NCBI GenBank assembly: GCA_016700175.1
Contig: CP065003.1
Span: 4,288,001 to 4,352,000 of the forward strand
From: Acidobacteriota bacterium
GTDB taxonomy: Bacteria; Acidobacteriota; Blastocatellia; Pyrinomonadales; Pyrinomonadaceae
Length of the DNA stretch: 64,000 bases
Reading direction: 5' to 3'
A program made the position numbers and the translations under genes. The notes under the pieces were generated by a model. It did not search any database. It was not told the DNA's origin and worked only from the letters and a program-made list of their open reading frames with translations. The first letter of the stretch is position 1; each line of letters starts with the position of its first letter. Positions 32,869 to 41,405 of this stretch are shown one piece after another.

Positions 32869-34171
32869 AAACATCTCCAAACGCAGCGTCAAGCGCCTCG
32901 ATCATCCGGTCCACGTGGTCCTTCGTCGAGTTCAGCATCATCCCGGTCCGGATCACGTTTCCATACAGACCGCCCTTGCCGATCAGTACGCCGCGGCGCT
33001 TCGTCCCTTCGAACACCTTCAAAAGCGCTTCCGGAGCCGGTTCCTTCGTCTCGCGGTCCTTCACAAGTTCCATCGCCTGCATCAGGCCCATTCCGCGCAC
33101 ATCGCCGATCACGGGAAACTTCTCCTTGAGCTCTTCAAGCCTCTCCCGGAGATATGCGCCGACGACCGCCGCGTTCTTCCGAAGGTCGTTCTCTTCGATC
33201 ACCTTGATCACCGCGAGCCCCGCCGCCATCGACACCGGATTTCCTCCGAACGTCGAAAAGGTCAGCCCCGGAAACGCGTCCGCGACTTCCGGGGTCGCGA
33301 TCGTCCACCCGATCGGTACTCCGTTGCCCATCCCTTTCGCAGAAGTGATGATGTCCGGCTCGACACCCCAGTGCTCGATCGCGAACCATTTGTCGCCCGT
33401 GCGGCCCCAGCCGGTCTGGACCTCGTCGGCGATGAACAGCCCGCCGTATCTTCGGGCGATCTCCGCTACCTTCCCGAAATATTCCTTTGGAGGCACGATG
33501 AATCCCCCGACTCCCATTATCGGCTCCGCCATAAATGCCGCGATCTCTCCGGACGTCGTCGTTTTGATCACCTCTTCGACATCGTCCGCACAGGCGACTC
33601 CGCAGCTCGGATACTCAAGCTTGAAAGGGCACCGATAGCAATACGGAGCGGGCGCGTGGGTCATTCCCGCCACCTGAGAAGCGATCGGTTTCCACGTGTG
33701 GTGTCCGGCGGCCGAAAGAGCGGTCGCGCTTCTTCCCGAATAGCTGTGGCGGAGTACGACGACCTCGTGCCGTCCCGTGGCGAGCTTTGCCGCGAGGATA
33801 GCGGTGTCGTCCGCTTCCGTTCCGCTATTGGAAAAGAACGATTTCTTCAGCTTTCCGGGCGAGATCGACGCGAGCTTCTCCGCGAGATCGCTTTGGGGCT
33901 TATTCGCGTAAAGCGTTGAGGTATGCGAGATCGTGTTGACATGCTCGATGATCGCCTCGTTCACTTCCTGATTCGCGTGACCGACGCTGACCGTTAGCAC
34001 GCCTCCGAAACAGTCGAGGTATTGATTCCCCTGGTCATCCCATACGAACTCTCCGCTGCCCTTCACAAGGGCAATCGGTTCCTCGTAATAGTTCGCGACG
34101 GCAGGGAAAAGGAATTCGCGGTGCTTTCGGATCGATTCGGAAAGCTCGGTCTTCTGTTCAGCGGGATTCAT
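32867..34171 (-). CDS. Class III aminotransferase (AGXT2-like, probable beta-alanine transaminase)
   Basis: 434 residues from ATG 34171 (GAGGAGA 7 bp upstream; an ATG at 34192 is less likely). PLP-dependent fold type I: FFSNSGTEADDTAILAAKLA, LFIADEVQTGWGRTG, and the PLP Lys in ITSAKGMGNGVPIGW. The sequence resembles AGXT2 and other pyruvate-linked omega-aminotransferases. In this neighbourhood it would convert beta-alanine or beta-aminoisobutyrate to malonate or methylmalonate semialdehyde for MmsA. An unusual insert with three Cys (YCYRCPFKLEYPSCGVACAD) near residue 180 is typical of a subgroup of this family. Confidence 0.88.
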   Translation of the reverse strand: MNPAEQKTELSESIRKHREFLFPAVANYYEEPIALVKGSGEFVWDDQGNQYLDCFGGVLTVSVGHANQEVNEAIIEHVNTISHTSTLYANKPQSDLAEKLASISPGKLKKSFFSNSGTEADDTAILAAKLATGRHEVVVLRHSYSGRSATALSAAGHHTWKPIASQVAGMTHAPAPYCYRCPFKLEYPSCGVACADDVEEVIKTTTSGEIAAFMAEPIMGVGGFIVPPKEYFGKVAEIARRYGGLFIADEVQTGWGRTGDKWFAIEHWGVEPDIITSAKGMGNGVPIGWTIATPEVADAFPGLTFSTFGGNPVSMAAGLAVIKVIEENDLRKNAAVVGAYLRERLEELKEKFPVIGDVRGMGLMQAMELVKDRETKEPAPEALLKVFEGTKRRGVLIGKGGLYGNVIRTGMMLNSTKDHVDRMIEALDAAFGDV

Positions 34172-34437
34172 AGGGATCTCCTCGAGAAACATCGTTCAAA
34201 TTCTGGCCTGCAGCGCGACAATCATAAACCATCTTTGTCGACGATATCTACAGATGGCACTTTCGCTGGTGGGATTAGGTGAGGCAGGACAAGGGTACGG
34301 CGGCGCCTTTCATAGCTCACCGCTCGCAAACGGATTCTCATACGGGGTTTGAGGGATTGGCCGGAAAACATCAGGCCAAGGAACGGTTCGCAGCCCCGAT
34401 ATTGATAGAGAAAAGAGGCTTGTTTCACTTGAAGGCT

Positions 34438-35430
34438 TCAGACTGTCGTGTAGACATCCGTCAAAAGGTCCTCGACCGGCTCGAACTCGCCATTCTCAGC
34501 GAACTCGACTGCCTCCCGTATCTCCCGTTCGACGTTGCTTTCGATGGTTTCGAATTCGGACTCGCCCGCGGTCCCTTCCTTCACATGCACTCTCTTGAAG
34601 TTCTCTATGGGACAACGCTCTTTCCACGCCTCGATCTCTTCGCGGTTGCGGTAGAGGTCCGGATCGTACATCGAATGGGCCCTGAAACGGTACGTGTTCG
34701 CGACGAGCAGAAACGGTACTCCCTCGGTACGGACGAAATCCACCGCATCGAGCGCCGCGCTGCGGACTGCGAGCACGTCCATTCCATCTACCGTCGCGCT
34801 TCTCATTCCGTATGATTCGGCTTTCAGCCCGATGTCGGTCTTGGACTGGTGTCGTGCGATCGCGGTGCCCATTGCATAGAGGTTGTTCTCGCAAATGAAG
34901 ACGACGGGCAGCTTCCATAGGGCTGCGAGGTTCAGGGATTCGTGGAATTCGCCCTCTGCCACGGCGCCGTCACCGAAGAAGCAGGCCGTTACCCGTTCTT
35001 CTTTGTTCAGTTTGTCCGCCAGCGCCAGACCTACTGCCAGAGGGAGCCCGCCGCCCACGATCGCGTTGCCGCCGTAAAAGTTCCTCGTTCCGTCAAAGAG
35101 ATGCATCGAGCCGCCGCGTCCGCGGGAGCAGCCGTTCGCTTTTCCGTACATCTCCGCCATTACCTCTCCGGCGGGGATCCCCCTCACGAGAGCGTGTCCG
35201 TGCTCCCTGTATGTCGAAACTATCCGGTCGTTTTCAGCAAGACACGGGATCGCGCCGGCCGCAACGGCCTCTTCTCCGATATAGAGGTGGAGGAATCCGC
35301 GGATCTTTTCGGCACTGTAAAGTTCTACGCACTTCTCTTCAAAACGGCGAATTCTCACCATCTCGTTCAGCAATGCGGCAGCGTCAGATCCCGAAAGCGT
35401 CCCTTTCTCATTTTCGACACGTGAATCCAT
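34438..35430 (-). CDS. Pyruvate dehydrogenase-type E1 component, alpha subunit
   Basis: 330 residues. The thiamine-diphosphate motif runs GDGAVAEGEFHESLNLAALW to ICENN; other landmarks are GFLHLYIGEEAVAAGAIPCL, GRGGSMHLFDGTRNFYGGNA and YRFRAHSMYDPD (phosphorylation-loop region). It should pair with the beta subunit at 39869-40840 and transfer the acyl group to E2. It follows the acetyl-CoA synthetase gene by 2 bp on the same strand, so the alpha subunit is separated from E1-beta and E2 by HPF, DUF3175 and other genes. Confidence 0.9.
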   Translation of the reverse strand: MDSRVENEKGTLSGSDAAALLNEMVRIRRFEEKCVELYSAEKIRGFLHLYIGEEAVAAGAIPCLAENDRIVSTYREHGHALVRGIPAGEVMAEMYGKANGCSRGRGGSMHLFDGTRNFYGGNAIVGGGLPLAVGLALADKLNKEERVTACFFGDGAVAEGEFHESLNLAALWKLPVVFICENNLYAMGTAIARHQSKTDIGLKAESYGMRSATVDGMDVLAVRSAALDAVDFVRTEGVPFLLVANTYRFRAHSMYDPDLYRNREEIEAWKERCPIENFKRVHVKEGTAGESEFETIESNVEREIREAVEFAENGEFEPVEDLLTDVYTTV

Positions 35431-35432
35431 AC

Positions 35433-37172
35433 TTATTTCTCCAATGTGGAAATGTCCCCTTCCGGAAGCCCCAGCTCCCGCGCCTTCAGGAGTCGGCGCA
35501 TGATCTTTCCGCTCCGGGTCTTCGGAAGCGAAGGTGTGAACTCGATCTCCTTCGGCGCAACGGCCGGCCCCAGCCGTTTTCTGGCGTGACCGAGCAGATC
35601 CCTCCTCAGCGATTCGTCGGCTTCGAAGCCCGTTTTCAGCGAGACAAACGCCTTGACGATCTCCATCGCAACCGGATCCGGCTTGCCTATTACACCGGCT
35701 TCTGCCACGGCAGGATGTTCCATAAGCACGCTCTCCACCTCGAACGGGCCGATCAGGTGCCCAGCTGTCTTGATCACGTCATCCTTGCGTCCGACGAACC
35801 AGAAATAGCCGTCCTCGTCTTTCGTCGCCAGATCGCCGGTGAGATAGAATCCGTCTGCAAAACACTTGGCGTATCGCTCATGCTCGTTCAGGTATGCCCT
35901 GAAGATCGAAGGAAAATCGGGCCGCAGTGCGAGCTCCCCCTGTTCGCCGGGTTCGACGACCTCTTCGATCCCGCCTTCAGGGGCCTCACGCACTATCGCC
36001 GCCTCGATGCCGGGTACGGGCCGTCCCATCGATCCGGGCTTTACGATCATCGAGGCAAAGTTGGCGATCATTATCCCGCCCGTTTCTGTCTGCCACCAGT
36101 TGTCTCGAAAGGGAATGCCAAAAACCTTCTCGCTCCAGATAACCGCTTCCGGATTCAGCGGCTCGCCGACGCTAGCCAGCAATCGAAGCTTGGAAAGGTC
36201 GAAGTTCCCGACAACGTCGTCCCCGGCTTTCATCAGCATCCGGATCGCCGTCGGCGCCGAGTACCACACGGAAACTTCCTCGTTCTGTAGGGTCCGGTAC
36301 CAGCGCTCGGCGTCGAACTCGGCCTCGTCCACGATGGATGTCACCCCATTCGTGAGAGGGGAGATGATGCCGTACGAAGTACCGGTCACCCAGCCCGGAT
36401 CGGCCGTGCACCAGAAGATGTCCTCGCTGTGAAGATCGAGCACGAGCTTTCCGGTGATGTGGTGCGCGACTACCGCCTTATGGACGTGGACCGCGCCTTT
36501 CGGCCGGCCGGTCGTGCCGGAAGTGAAGTGCAGGAGCGCCGGGTCTTCGGGGTCCGTCTGGCCTATCTCGTACCCGGAGGCGGCAGCGTCAAGCGCGTCC
36601 CTCAGGTCGATCGTTCCGGGGATGTCGGTCTTTTCCCCGTTCTCGTTCACCAGCAGGACAGCTCTGACAGAAGGAAGGTCGTGAACGATCTTTGCGACCT
36701 TTTTTCTGTAAAGGCTCTCCGTCGTCACTATTACCTTTGCTTCGCCGATCTCGGCCCGCATCCTGATCGGCTCCGGGCCGAAGGCGGAAAAGAGAGGGCA
36801 GAAGACGCTGCGGTGCTTCAGGGTCCCGAGTGCCGTGAGATATAGTTCCGGGATCCTCCCGGTCAGAGCGAAAACCCGGTCGCCTCGCCCGATCCCCAGT
36901 TCCTGCAGTACGTTCGCGAACTTGTTGGTCCGTTTCGAAAGCTCTTTGTAACTGAGATCCTCGACCGCGCCGTCCTTTCTCAGAAATCTGAAGGCGGTTT
37001 GATCGCTCCTGCCGTTCTCCAGATGCCGATCCACGGCCTCGTGAGCGATGTTCAGGCCCCGGCCAAAAGGAAGTCCGGACAACTCGCGCTCCGCTTCACT
37101 CCACGTGAACCTGCGGCAATATCGCTCGTAATCTTCCAGGTTCGGCCTTATCTTTCCTTTGGTTCCGTGCAT
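35433..37172 (-). CDS. acsA: AMP-forming acetyl-CoA synthetase (AcsA-type)
   Basis: 579 residues, close to the length of the short AcsA type. The AMP-binding P-loop is LLHFTSGTTGRPKGAVHVHK; other motifs are WWQTETGG, YLTGDLATKDEDGYFWFVGR and the C-terminal acylation site TRSGKIMRRLLKARE. It activates acetate (or propionate) to acetyl-CoA via acetyl-AMP. Adjacent PDH subunits on the same strand suggest a local acetyl-CoA module. Start and spacing to HPF (47 bp) are compatible with one transcript. Confidence 0.9.
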   Translation of the reverse strand: MHGTKGKIRPNLEDYERYCRRFTWSEAERELSGLPFGRGLNIAHEAVDRHLENGRSDQTAFRFLRKDGAVEDLSYKELSKRTNKFANVLQELGIGRGDRVFALTGRIPELYLTALGTLKHRSVFCPLFSAFGPEPIRMRAEIGEAKVIVTTESLYRKKVAKIVHDLPSVRAVLLVNENGEKTDIPGTIDLRDALDAAASGYEIGQTDPEDPALLHFTSGTTGRPKGAVHVHKAVVAHHITGKLVLDLHSEDIFWCTADPGWVTGTSYGIISPLTNGVTSIVDEAEFDAERWYRTLQNEEVSVWYSAPTAIRMLMKAGDDVVGNFDLSKLRLLASVGEPLNPEAVIWSEKVFGIPFRDNWWQTETGGIMIANFASMIVKPGSMGRPVPGIEAAIVREAPEGGIEEVVEPGEQGELALRPDFPSIFRAYLNEHERYAKCFADGFYLTGDLATKDEDGYFWFVGRKDDVIKTAGHLIGPFEVESVLMEHPAVAEAGVIGKPDPVAMEIVKAFVSLKTGFEADESLRRDLLGHARKRLGPAVAPKEIEFTPSLPKTRSGKIMRRLLKARELGLPEGDISTLEK

Positions 37173-37219
37173 CGCTTCACAGGCCTTCGTTTCGGCCCGG
37201 TTTCCGCTGTTGATCGCCG

Positions 37220-37663
37220 TCAGGCAGAGCCTTCGATTCGGGCCGTCAGATTTTCCTCCGATCCGTGCCGTTTCACGTCGCCTCTTTGGATCCTCGCAAA
37301 ATCCTCCAGCTGGCGGCGTGCGGCCTTGAACGCATCACGGATCGCGACATAAATGTCCTTATGGTGCGCGGCCACCTCTCTTCTTTTGGCGTTCCTCTCA
37401 AGTTCCGTGTCCTCCATCGCAGAATGAAGGCTCGGCTCTTCGTTAACAACTATCTCGCCTCCCGGCACCGTGCAGTAGATCTTGATCCGAAACCGGCTGC
37501 CTGCCCTGCGGTGTTTGTGAGGCATCTCCGCCGTCACCCTGCAGCCGATGATCCGGTCATAGAATTCCTCGAGTTCTTTTATTTCCTCGCGTATCCTCGC
37601 ATCGACCGCCGGTGAAGGCTCCATATTTCTGAACGTGATCTGAACAGGTTTCTCCATTTTCAT
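37220..37663 (-). CDS. HPF/RaiA-family ribosome-associated protein
   Basis: 147 residues. The sequence PVQITFRNMEPSPAVDARIR followed by EEIKELEEFYDRIIGCRV and the basic helix MEDTELERNAKRREVAAHHK fits the ribosome hibernation fold (beta-alpha-beta-beta-beta-alpha). DVYVAIRDAFKAARRQLEDF in family members is DIYVAIRDAFKAARRQLEDF here. It would bind the 30S decoding region under stress. Two ATGs (37663 and 37657) are possible; the second has better spacing to AAGGAG. It belongs to the stress/PDH group. Confidence 0.85.
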   Translation of the reverse strand: MKMEKPVQITFRNMEPSPAVDARIREEIKELEEFYDRIIGCRVTAEMPHKHRRAGSRFRIKIYCTVPGGEIVVNEEPSLHSAMEDTELERNAKRREVAAHHKDIYVAIRDAFKAARRQLEDFARIQRGDVKRHGSEENLTARIEGSA

Positions 37664-37719
37664 TTCTCCTTGGTTTCCGCGGGGGAGGGGTTCGCGCAGG
37701 CGCCAGGTCCCGAGATGAT

Positions 37720-38073
37720 CTACACAGCCCGAACCTTCTTGCCGAACAGCTGTCGCAACTCCTGCTTTGCCTGCTGCAGTTTTTCCTTTTCCCCTGCCGT
37801 CAGGTTTGTTCCCGCCCTGTTGATGTAGAAAGTAAGCATCGACATTGCCGAGTTGAATGGACCGGACTTCCTTCTTGAACTCGATTCCGCGGATCTTTTC
37901 AGCGACAGAGCTATCTCTCGCGGGTCGTCAAGAGTGAACACGTCCGGCTCCAGATCGAGCGCGTCGCTGGATTCCGTCACATCCCTGGACCATCGCTTGT
38001 TCGTGTCGGGTTCTGCTCCCATAGCCGCCGGCGCTTCCTTTCCTTCATACATGCTCAAATGATGAAACGGCAA
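37720..38073 (-). CDS. DUF3175-family protein
   Basis: Up to 117 residues; the conserved part starts near NKRWSRDVTESSDALDLEPD and continues VFTLDDPREIALSLKRSAES, PFNSAMSMLTFYINRAGTNL and LQQAKQELRQLFGKK. This is the DUF3175 pattern as I remember it; no biochemical role is known. ATGs at 38073, 38052 and 38022 are in frame, the last giving a protein of the usual family length. It clusters with stress proteins, the typical context of this family. Confidence 0.75.
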   Translation of the reverse strand: MPFHHLSMYEGKEAPAAMGAEPDTNKRWSRDVTESSDALDLEPDVFTLDDPREIALSLKRSAESSSRRKSGPFNSAMSMLTFYINRAGTNLTAGEKEKLQQAKQELRQLFGKKVRAV

Positions 38074-38254
38074 TAGCTGTTCCTTCGCCGAAACCCTTGT
38101 TCATCGGCGTTCCAAGGGCGAGGAGAGCGGATCCGCCGAAAAATCCCCCTTCTTGAGCGGGATTTCCCACGGCGGGGAGAAGGACGGAGACACGGTACCC
38201 GGAGCGATAGAGAACTCGAACGCTGTCGGCTGCCGGGTTAGGGAGTGATGTGAG

Positions 38255-38487
38255 ATGGCGAAATGTGAAGTGTGTGGAAATGACTACTATCTGGCATTCG
38301 AGGTCGTTGCGGCCGGGGCTACGCACGTGTTCAAGTCGTTCGAGTGTGAGATCCAGAAAATGGCTCCCTTTTGCGGGGCCTGCGGATTCCGGATCATAGA
38401 TAACGGCATCGAGACGAACGACACTTTTATTGCTGTGCCCACTGCGCGCGATCGGAAGGGGTCGAGAAGGCGCGGGACCACGTGTGA
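38255..38487 (+). pseudogene. Small CxxC protein gene interrupted by a 1-bp frameshift
   Basis: The frame from ATG 38255 encodes MAKCEVCGNDYYLAFEVVAA, then FECEIQKMAPFCGACGFRI and ETNDT. After the TTTT run at 38425-38428 the family sequence continues in the -1 frame as FYCCAHCARSEGVEKARDHV, ending at TGA 38485-38487. I recognise both halves as one small Zn-binding-like protein with CxxC pairs. The intact version would need one more T in the run (TTTTT). The uncorrected frame runs on to 38566 into the ACP gene with no family similarity. This may be a real mutation, a sequencing error in a homopolymer, or slippage. Confidence 0.75.
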
Positions 38488-38502
38488 CCGCCGGCCGATG
38501 CG

Positions 38503-38751
38503 TCAGCTTCGGCCCAGGGTCTCCAGCTGGCGCACGCAGGAATCGATCGTGGTGAATTTGGTGTAATCTTTTTCAGGTATCCCTGCGTTGAATTCGTCGT
38601 CGAGCGCGATCACGAAGTTAAGGTAGTCCATCGAGTCGATATCGAGCTGTTCGCGGAGGTCCGTTTCGGGATCCAGAAGTTCCGTTTCGGCCTCCGGGGC
38701 GATGCCTGCGAGAATGTCGAGAACCCTGGCTTTGATCTCTTCACGCGTCAT
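38503..38751 (-). CDS. Acyl carrier protein
   Basis: 82 residues, acidic four-helix ACP. The phosphopantetheine Ser is in LDIDSMDYLNFVIALDDEF; LDPETDLREQL precedes it as usual. ATG overlaps the E2 stop (ATGA), so it is translationally coupled to the dihydrolipoamide acyltransferase. It is not near fatty acid synthesis genes; a dedicated carrier for the acetyl or acyl group from the PDH-like complex is possible but is inference. Confidence 0.9.
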   Translation of the reverse strand: MTREEIKARVLDILAGIAPEAETELLDPETDLREQLDIDSMDYLNFVIALDDEFNAGIPEKDYTKFTTIDSCVRQLETLGRS

Positions 38752-39866
38752 AGATCCTCCGGGGTTTGCAGAAGTCGGGAGATCGCGGCCAGGAACAGCC
38801 CCCCGCGATGACCGTCCGACGCCCTGTGGTCGGCGGACAACGTGGCATTTATCGAACGGCAGGGCCTGACCATTCCGTCCTCAAAAGAAACGCCTTCGAA
38901 GATCCTTCCAAATGCGACCAGCGCGACCTGAGGCGGATAGATGATACCGAATGCCGTTTCGACCCCCTGATCGCCGAGGTTGGTTAAAGTGATCGTCGGG
39001 TCGGACAGCTCTGAGCTCCTTAGCGTCCCCGAGCGCGCTCTTGCGACAAGGTCCCTCAGTTCTTCCATAAGCTCAGACAGGCTCTTGGTTTCCGCATCGT
39101 GAATGGCCGGAGCGGCGAGGCCTCCCTGTCGCATCGAGATAGCGAAACCAATATTTATCCGTTCGCTGATCTCGAGCCTGCCGCCGGTCCAGAAACCGTT
39201 AAACTCAGGAAGCTCTTTCACAGCGAGAGCGACTGCTTTAACAAGGAGCACATTGTGAAGGAGCCTTTCACGAACCGGCCGTGCTGAATTCTCCCGCTCC
39301 AGCCAGCTGAGCGCATTTTCGAAGGGGACAGTTGTCGAGAGGTAGTAGTGAGGGATCTCGCGCTTCGAACGCTCCATCGCCGCCGCGATGGCGCGGCGAA
39401 ACCTGTCTTCGCTCGTTGTTTCTGCCGTTTCCTTTTCGGGAGACCTTGCCGCGGCGCGCTCGACGTCCTCCCGCTGGATCCGCCCGCCCGGGCCCGATCC
39501 TTCCAGGTCAACGATGTCGATCCCAAGTTTATCGGCCAGCTTCCGGGCGGAAGGCGAAGCGAGCACGCGTGTCCTCTCTTCAGGTTCTTTCTTGACTCCA
39601 GAAGAAGCAGTCCCGGCCGACGGGGCCTCGCCCTCACCGTTGATGATCGCCAGCGAGGTTCCGACCGGGACCTTCGTGCCGGGTTCTACCAGCTGCCTGC
39701 CGAGTACGCCGTCTGTGAAAACCTCGATCTCGATGACGCCTTTGTCCGTGTCTACCTCGGCGATGATATCGCCGCGTTCCACTTTCTCGCCAGGCTCCTT
39801 CAGCCACCTGATCAAAGTGCCGGCCGTCATATCCGCGCCAAGGCTCGGCATTCGGAATTCTGCCAT
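38748..39866 (-). CDS. Dihydrolipoamide acyltransferase (E2) of a pyruvate dehydrogenase-type complex
   Basis: 372 residues from ATG 39866, two bp after the E1-beta stop; the open frame extends upstream into E1-beta but only this start gives the lipoyl domain at the N-terminus. Residues 1-78 are a lipoyl domain (EVDTDKGVIEIEV, lipoyl Lys), about 110-150 the peripheral-subunit-binding domain (ASPSARKLADKLGIDIVDLE), and the rest the catalytic trimer domain ending SADHRASDGHRGGLFLAAIS with the DHRxxDG active site. No E3 is encoded in the window. ACP overlaps its end. Confidence 0.92.
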   Translation of the reverse strand: MAEFRMPSLGADMTAGTLIRWLKEPGEKVERGDIIAEVDTDKGVIEIEVFTDGVLGRQLVEPGTKVPVGTSLAIINGEGEAPSAGTASSGVKKEPEERTRVLASPSARKLADKLGIDIVDLEGSGPGGRIQREDVERAAARSPEKETAETTSEDRFRRAIAAAMERSKREIPHYYLSTTVPFENALSWLERENSARPVRERLLHNVLLVKAVALAVKELPEFNGFWTGGRLEISERINIGFAISMRQGGLAAPAIHDAETKSLSELMEELRDLVARARSGTLRSSELSDPTITLTNLGDQGVETAFGIIYPPQVALVAFGRIFEGVSFEDGMVRPCRSINATLSADHRASDGHRGGLFLAAISRLLQTPEDL

Positions 39867-39868
39867 TT

Positions 39869-40840
39869 TCAGAACATCTCCTTCACTGCCGCGACGATGT
39901 TTTCCGTGCCCGGAAGCGCGGCTTCCTCCAAATGCCTGGCGTACGGGATCGGGACCTCCTGTGTGCAGACGCGCCGGACAGCGTAATCGAGGTCGTCGAA
40001 TGCTCCTTCCATGATCTGCGCGCTGATCTCTCCGGCAAAGCTGCCGGTTTTCCATCCTTCGTCCACGATCACGGCCCTGTGGGTCTTGGAAACGCTGGTC
40101 AACACAGCTTCAGTGTCTATAGGCCGAAGGGCGCGCAAGTCCAGAACCTCGGCCTCAATATCTTCACCGGCGAGCAATTCGGCCGCGCGAAGCGTCTTTG
40201 GCAAAGAGCCCCCATAGGTGATGAGGCTGACGTCATTTCCTTCCTTCCGGACGGCTGCACGCCAGGCGTCGAACTTTCCATTTTGCTCCTCGACCTCTCC
40301 TTCGGAGGGATAGAGAAGCGCATGTTCGAACACAAAAACGGGATCCGGGTCCGCGAGCGCCGCACCGAGCATGTATCTGGCATCGGTGACCGTAGCGGGC
40401 GCCAGGACCTTTATCCCTGGAATGTGGGCATACCAGTTCTCGAGGCTGTGCGAGTGCTGTGCGGCAAGCTGCCTGCCTCCGCCTGTCGCCATGCGCACGA
40501 CGAGCGGAACATTGAACTGTCCGCCCGACATATGCCGGATCACTGCCGCATTGTTGACGATCTGATCAAGCGCGAGCAAGCTGAAATTCACGGTCATGAT
40601 CTCAACGATCGGCCTCATTCCCGCCAGGGCGGCTCCGATGCCCGCGCCTACGAACGTCGACTCGGAAAGCGGAGTATCGCGGATCCGCTCCTCACCGAAC
40701 TCTTCAAGCAGACCGAGGCTGCAGGCGTATGCGCCACCGTATCGGCCGACGTCCTCTCCCATCAGGAACACTCTAGGGTCTGCGGTGAGCGCCTCCCGAA
40801 GGGCCTCACGAACCGCCTCTCTGTATGTCGTCATAGTCAT
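39869..40840 (-). CDS. Pyruvate dehydrogenase-type E1 component, beta subunit
   Basis: 323 residues: MGEDVGRYGGAYACSLGLLE, RDTPLSESTFVGAGIGAALA, MSGGQFNVPLVVRMATGGGR, SLENWYAHIPGIKVLAPATV, and the C-terminal VIVDEGWKTGSFAGEISAQI segment. It forms the TPP site together with E1-alpha. It is 27 bp downstream of a small CxxC protein gene and two bp upstream of E2, so the unit reads small protein, E1-beta, E2, ACP. Confidence 0.92.
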   Translation of the reverse strand: MTMTTYREAVREALREALTADPRVFLMGEDVGRYGGAYACSLGLLEEFGEERIRDTPLSESTFVGAGIGAALAGMRPIVEIMTVNFSLLALDQIVNNAAVIRHMSGGQFNVPLVVRMATGGGRQLAAQHSHSLENWYAHIPGIKVLAPATVTDARYMLGAALADPDPVFVFEHALLYPSEGEVEEQNGKFDAWRAAVRKEGNDVSLITYGGSLPKTLRAAELLAGEDIEAEVLDLRALRPIDTEAVLTSVSKTHRAVIVDEGWKTGSFAGEISAQIMEGAFDDLDYAVRRVCTQEVPIPYARHLEEAALPGTENIVAAVKEMF

Positions 40841-40867
40841 TTCACCCGGATATGGACCGATACCTGG

Positions 40868-41125
40868 TCAAGTTCGCGGAGCCCGGTCGGCAAAGAAACG
40901 TCGTCTCAGCAGTTCGAACAAGCCGACGCTTACAATGGATATCTCGCTTTTCAGTCGTCCCGCTTCAAGTTTCTGCCGTTCAGGCTCGATGCTTTTGCCA
41001 AGCGCCTTGCAGAGCTCGCAGATCCTGTCCGGCTCCACTGTCGCCTGCGCCCGGCATTGCACACATTCGACTTCGCTTATCCTGATCGGTCTTGTGTGAT
41101 CCGGATCGATATCGGTGGAATTCAT
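40868..41125 (-). CDS. Small CxxC (zinc-ribbon-like) protein heading the E1-beta/E2/ACP operon
   Basis: 85 residues with GAGGAGG 8 bp before the ATG, the strongest ribosome site in this region. Two CxxC pairs (CVQCRAQATVEPDRICELC, residues about 21-39) suggest one zinc site; the C-terminus is basic (FELLRRRFFADRAPRT). I do not know the family. Its place as first gene of the operon suggests a regulatory or assembly role, which is inference. Confidence 0.65.
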   Translation of the reverse strand: MNSTDIDPDHTRPIRISEVECVQCRAQATVEPDRICELCKALGKSIEPERQKLEAGRLKSEISIVSVGLFELLRRRFFADRAPRT

Positions 41126-41328
41126 TTGACCAGCCTCCTCTGGCGTCTTGTTGACCTTAATGGTCGCAATGACCGTTCCGTTCGAGGAGTGCGGCTGTTA
41201 ATTGCGGAGTCTAAGAGGTTACGGCTGTCGGGCTGAGGCAAAAGCGCCGGAAATAGAGTTTATTGCGCGGAAATTTACGGCGGACCCCGAGGAACTTTAC
41301 CTATACCCGCGAACGGCAGGAACCCGGC

Positions 41329-41358
41329 CCCTTTTCCCGAGGCCGGGCTCCTTCCACC
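41329..41358 (-). terminator. GC-rich hairpin downstream of the Hsp20 gene
   Basis: GGAACCCGGCCCC and a matching GGCCGGGCTCC enclose a short loop about 50 bp after the Hsp20 stop. There is no clear T-tract on the minus strand, so it is only a candidate terminator. Confidence 0.35.
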
Positions 41359-41405
41359 GCCGTTGTGCCTTCCTTTTCTGCCCCCTTGATAGAACTCTTT
41401 TTTGC

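Noticed and set aside
34193..34437. 68-residue minus-strand frame between the aminotransferase and E1-alpha genes
   Set aside because: No ribosome site, Arg-rich, no similarity; more likely promoter region.
38255..38566. Uninterrupted 103-residue product of the small CxxC gene
   Set aside because: The C-terminal 45 residues have no family resemblance and overlap the ACP gene; the other frame restores the conserved ending at 38487.
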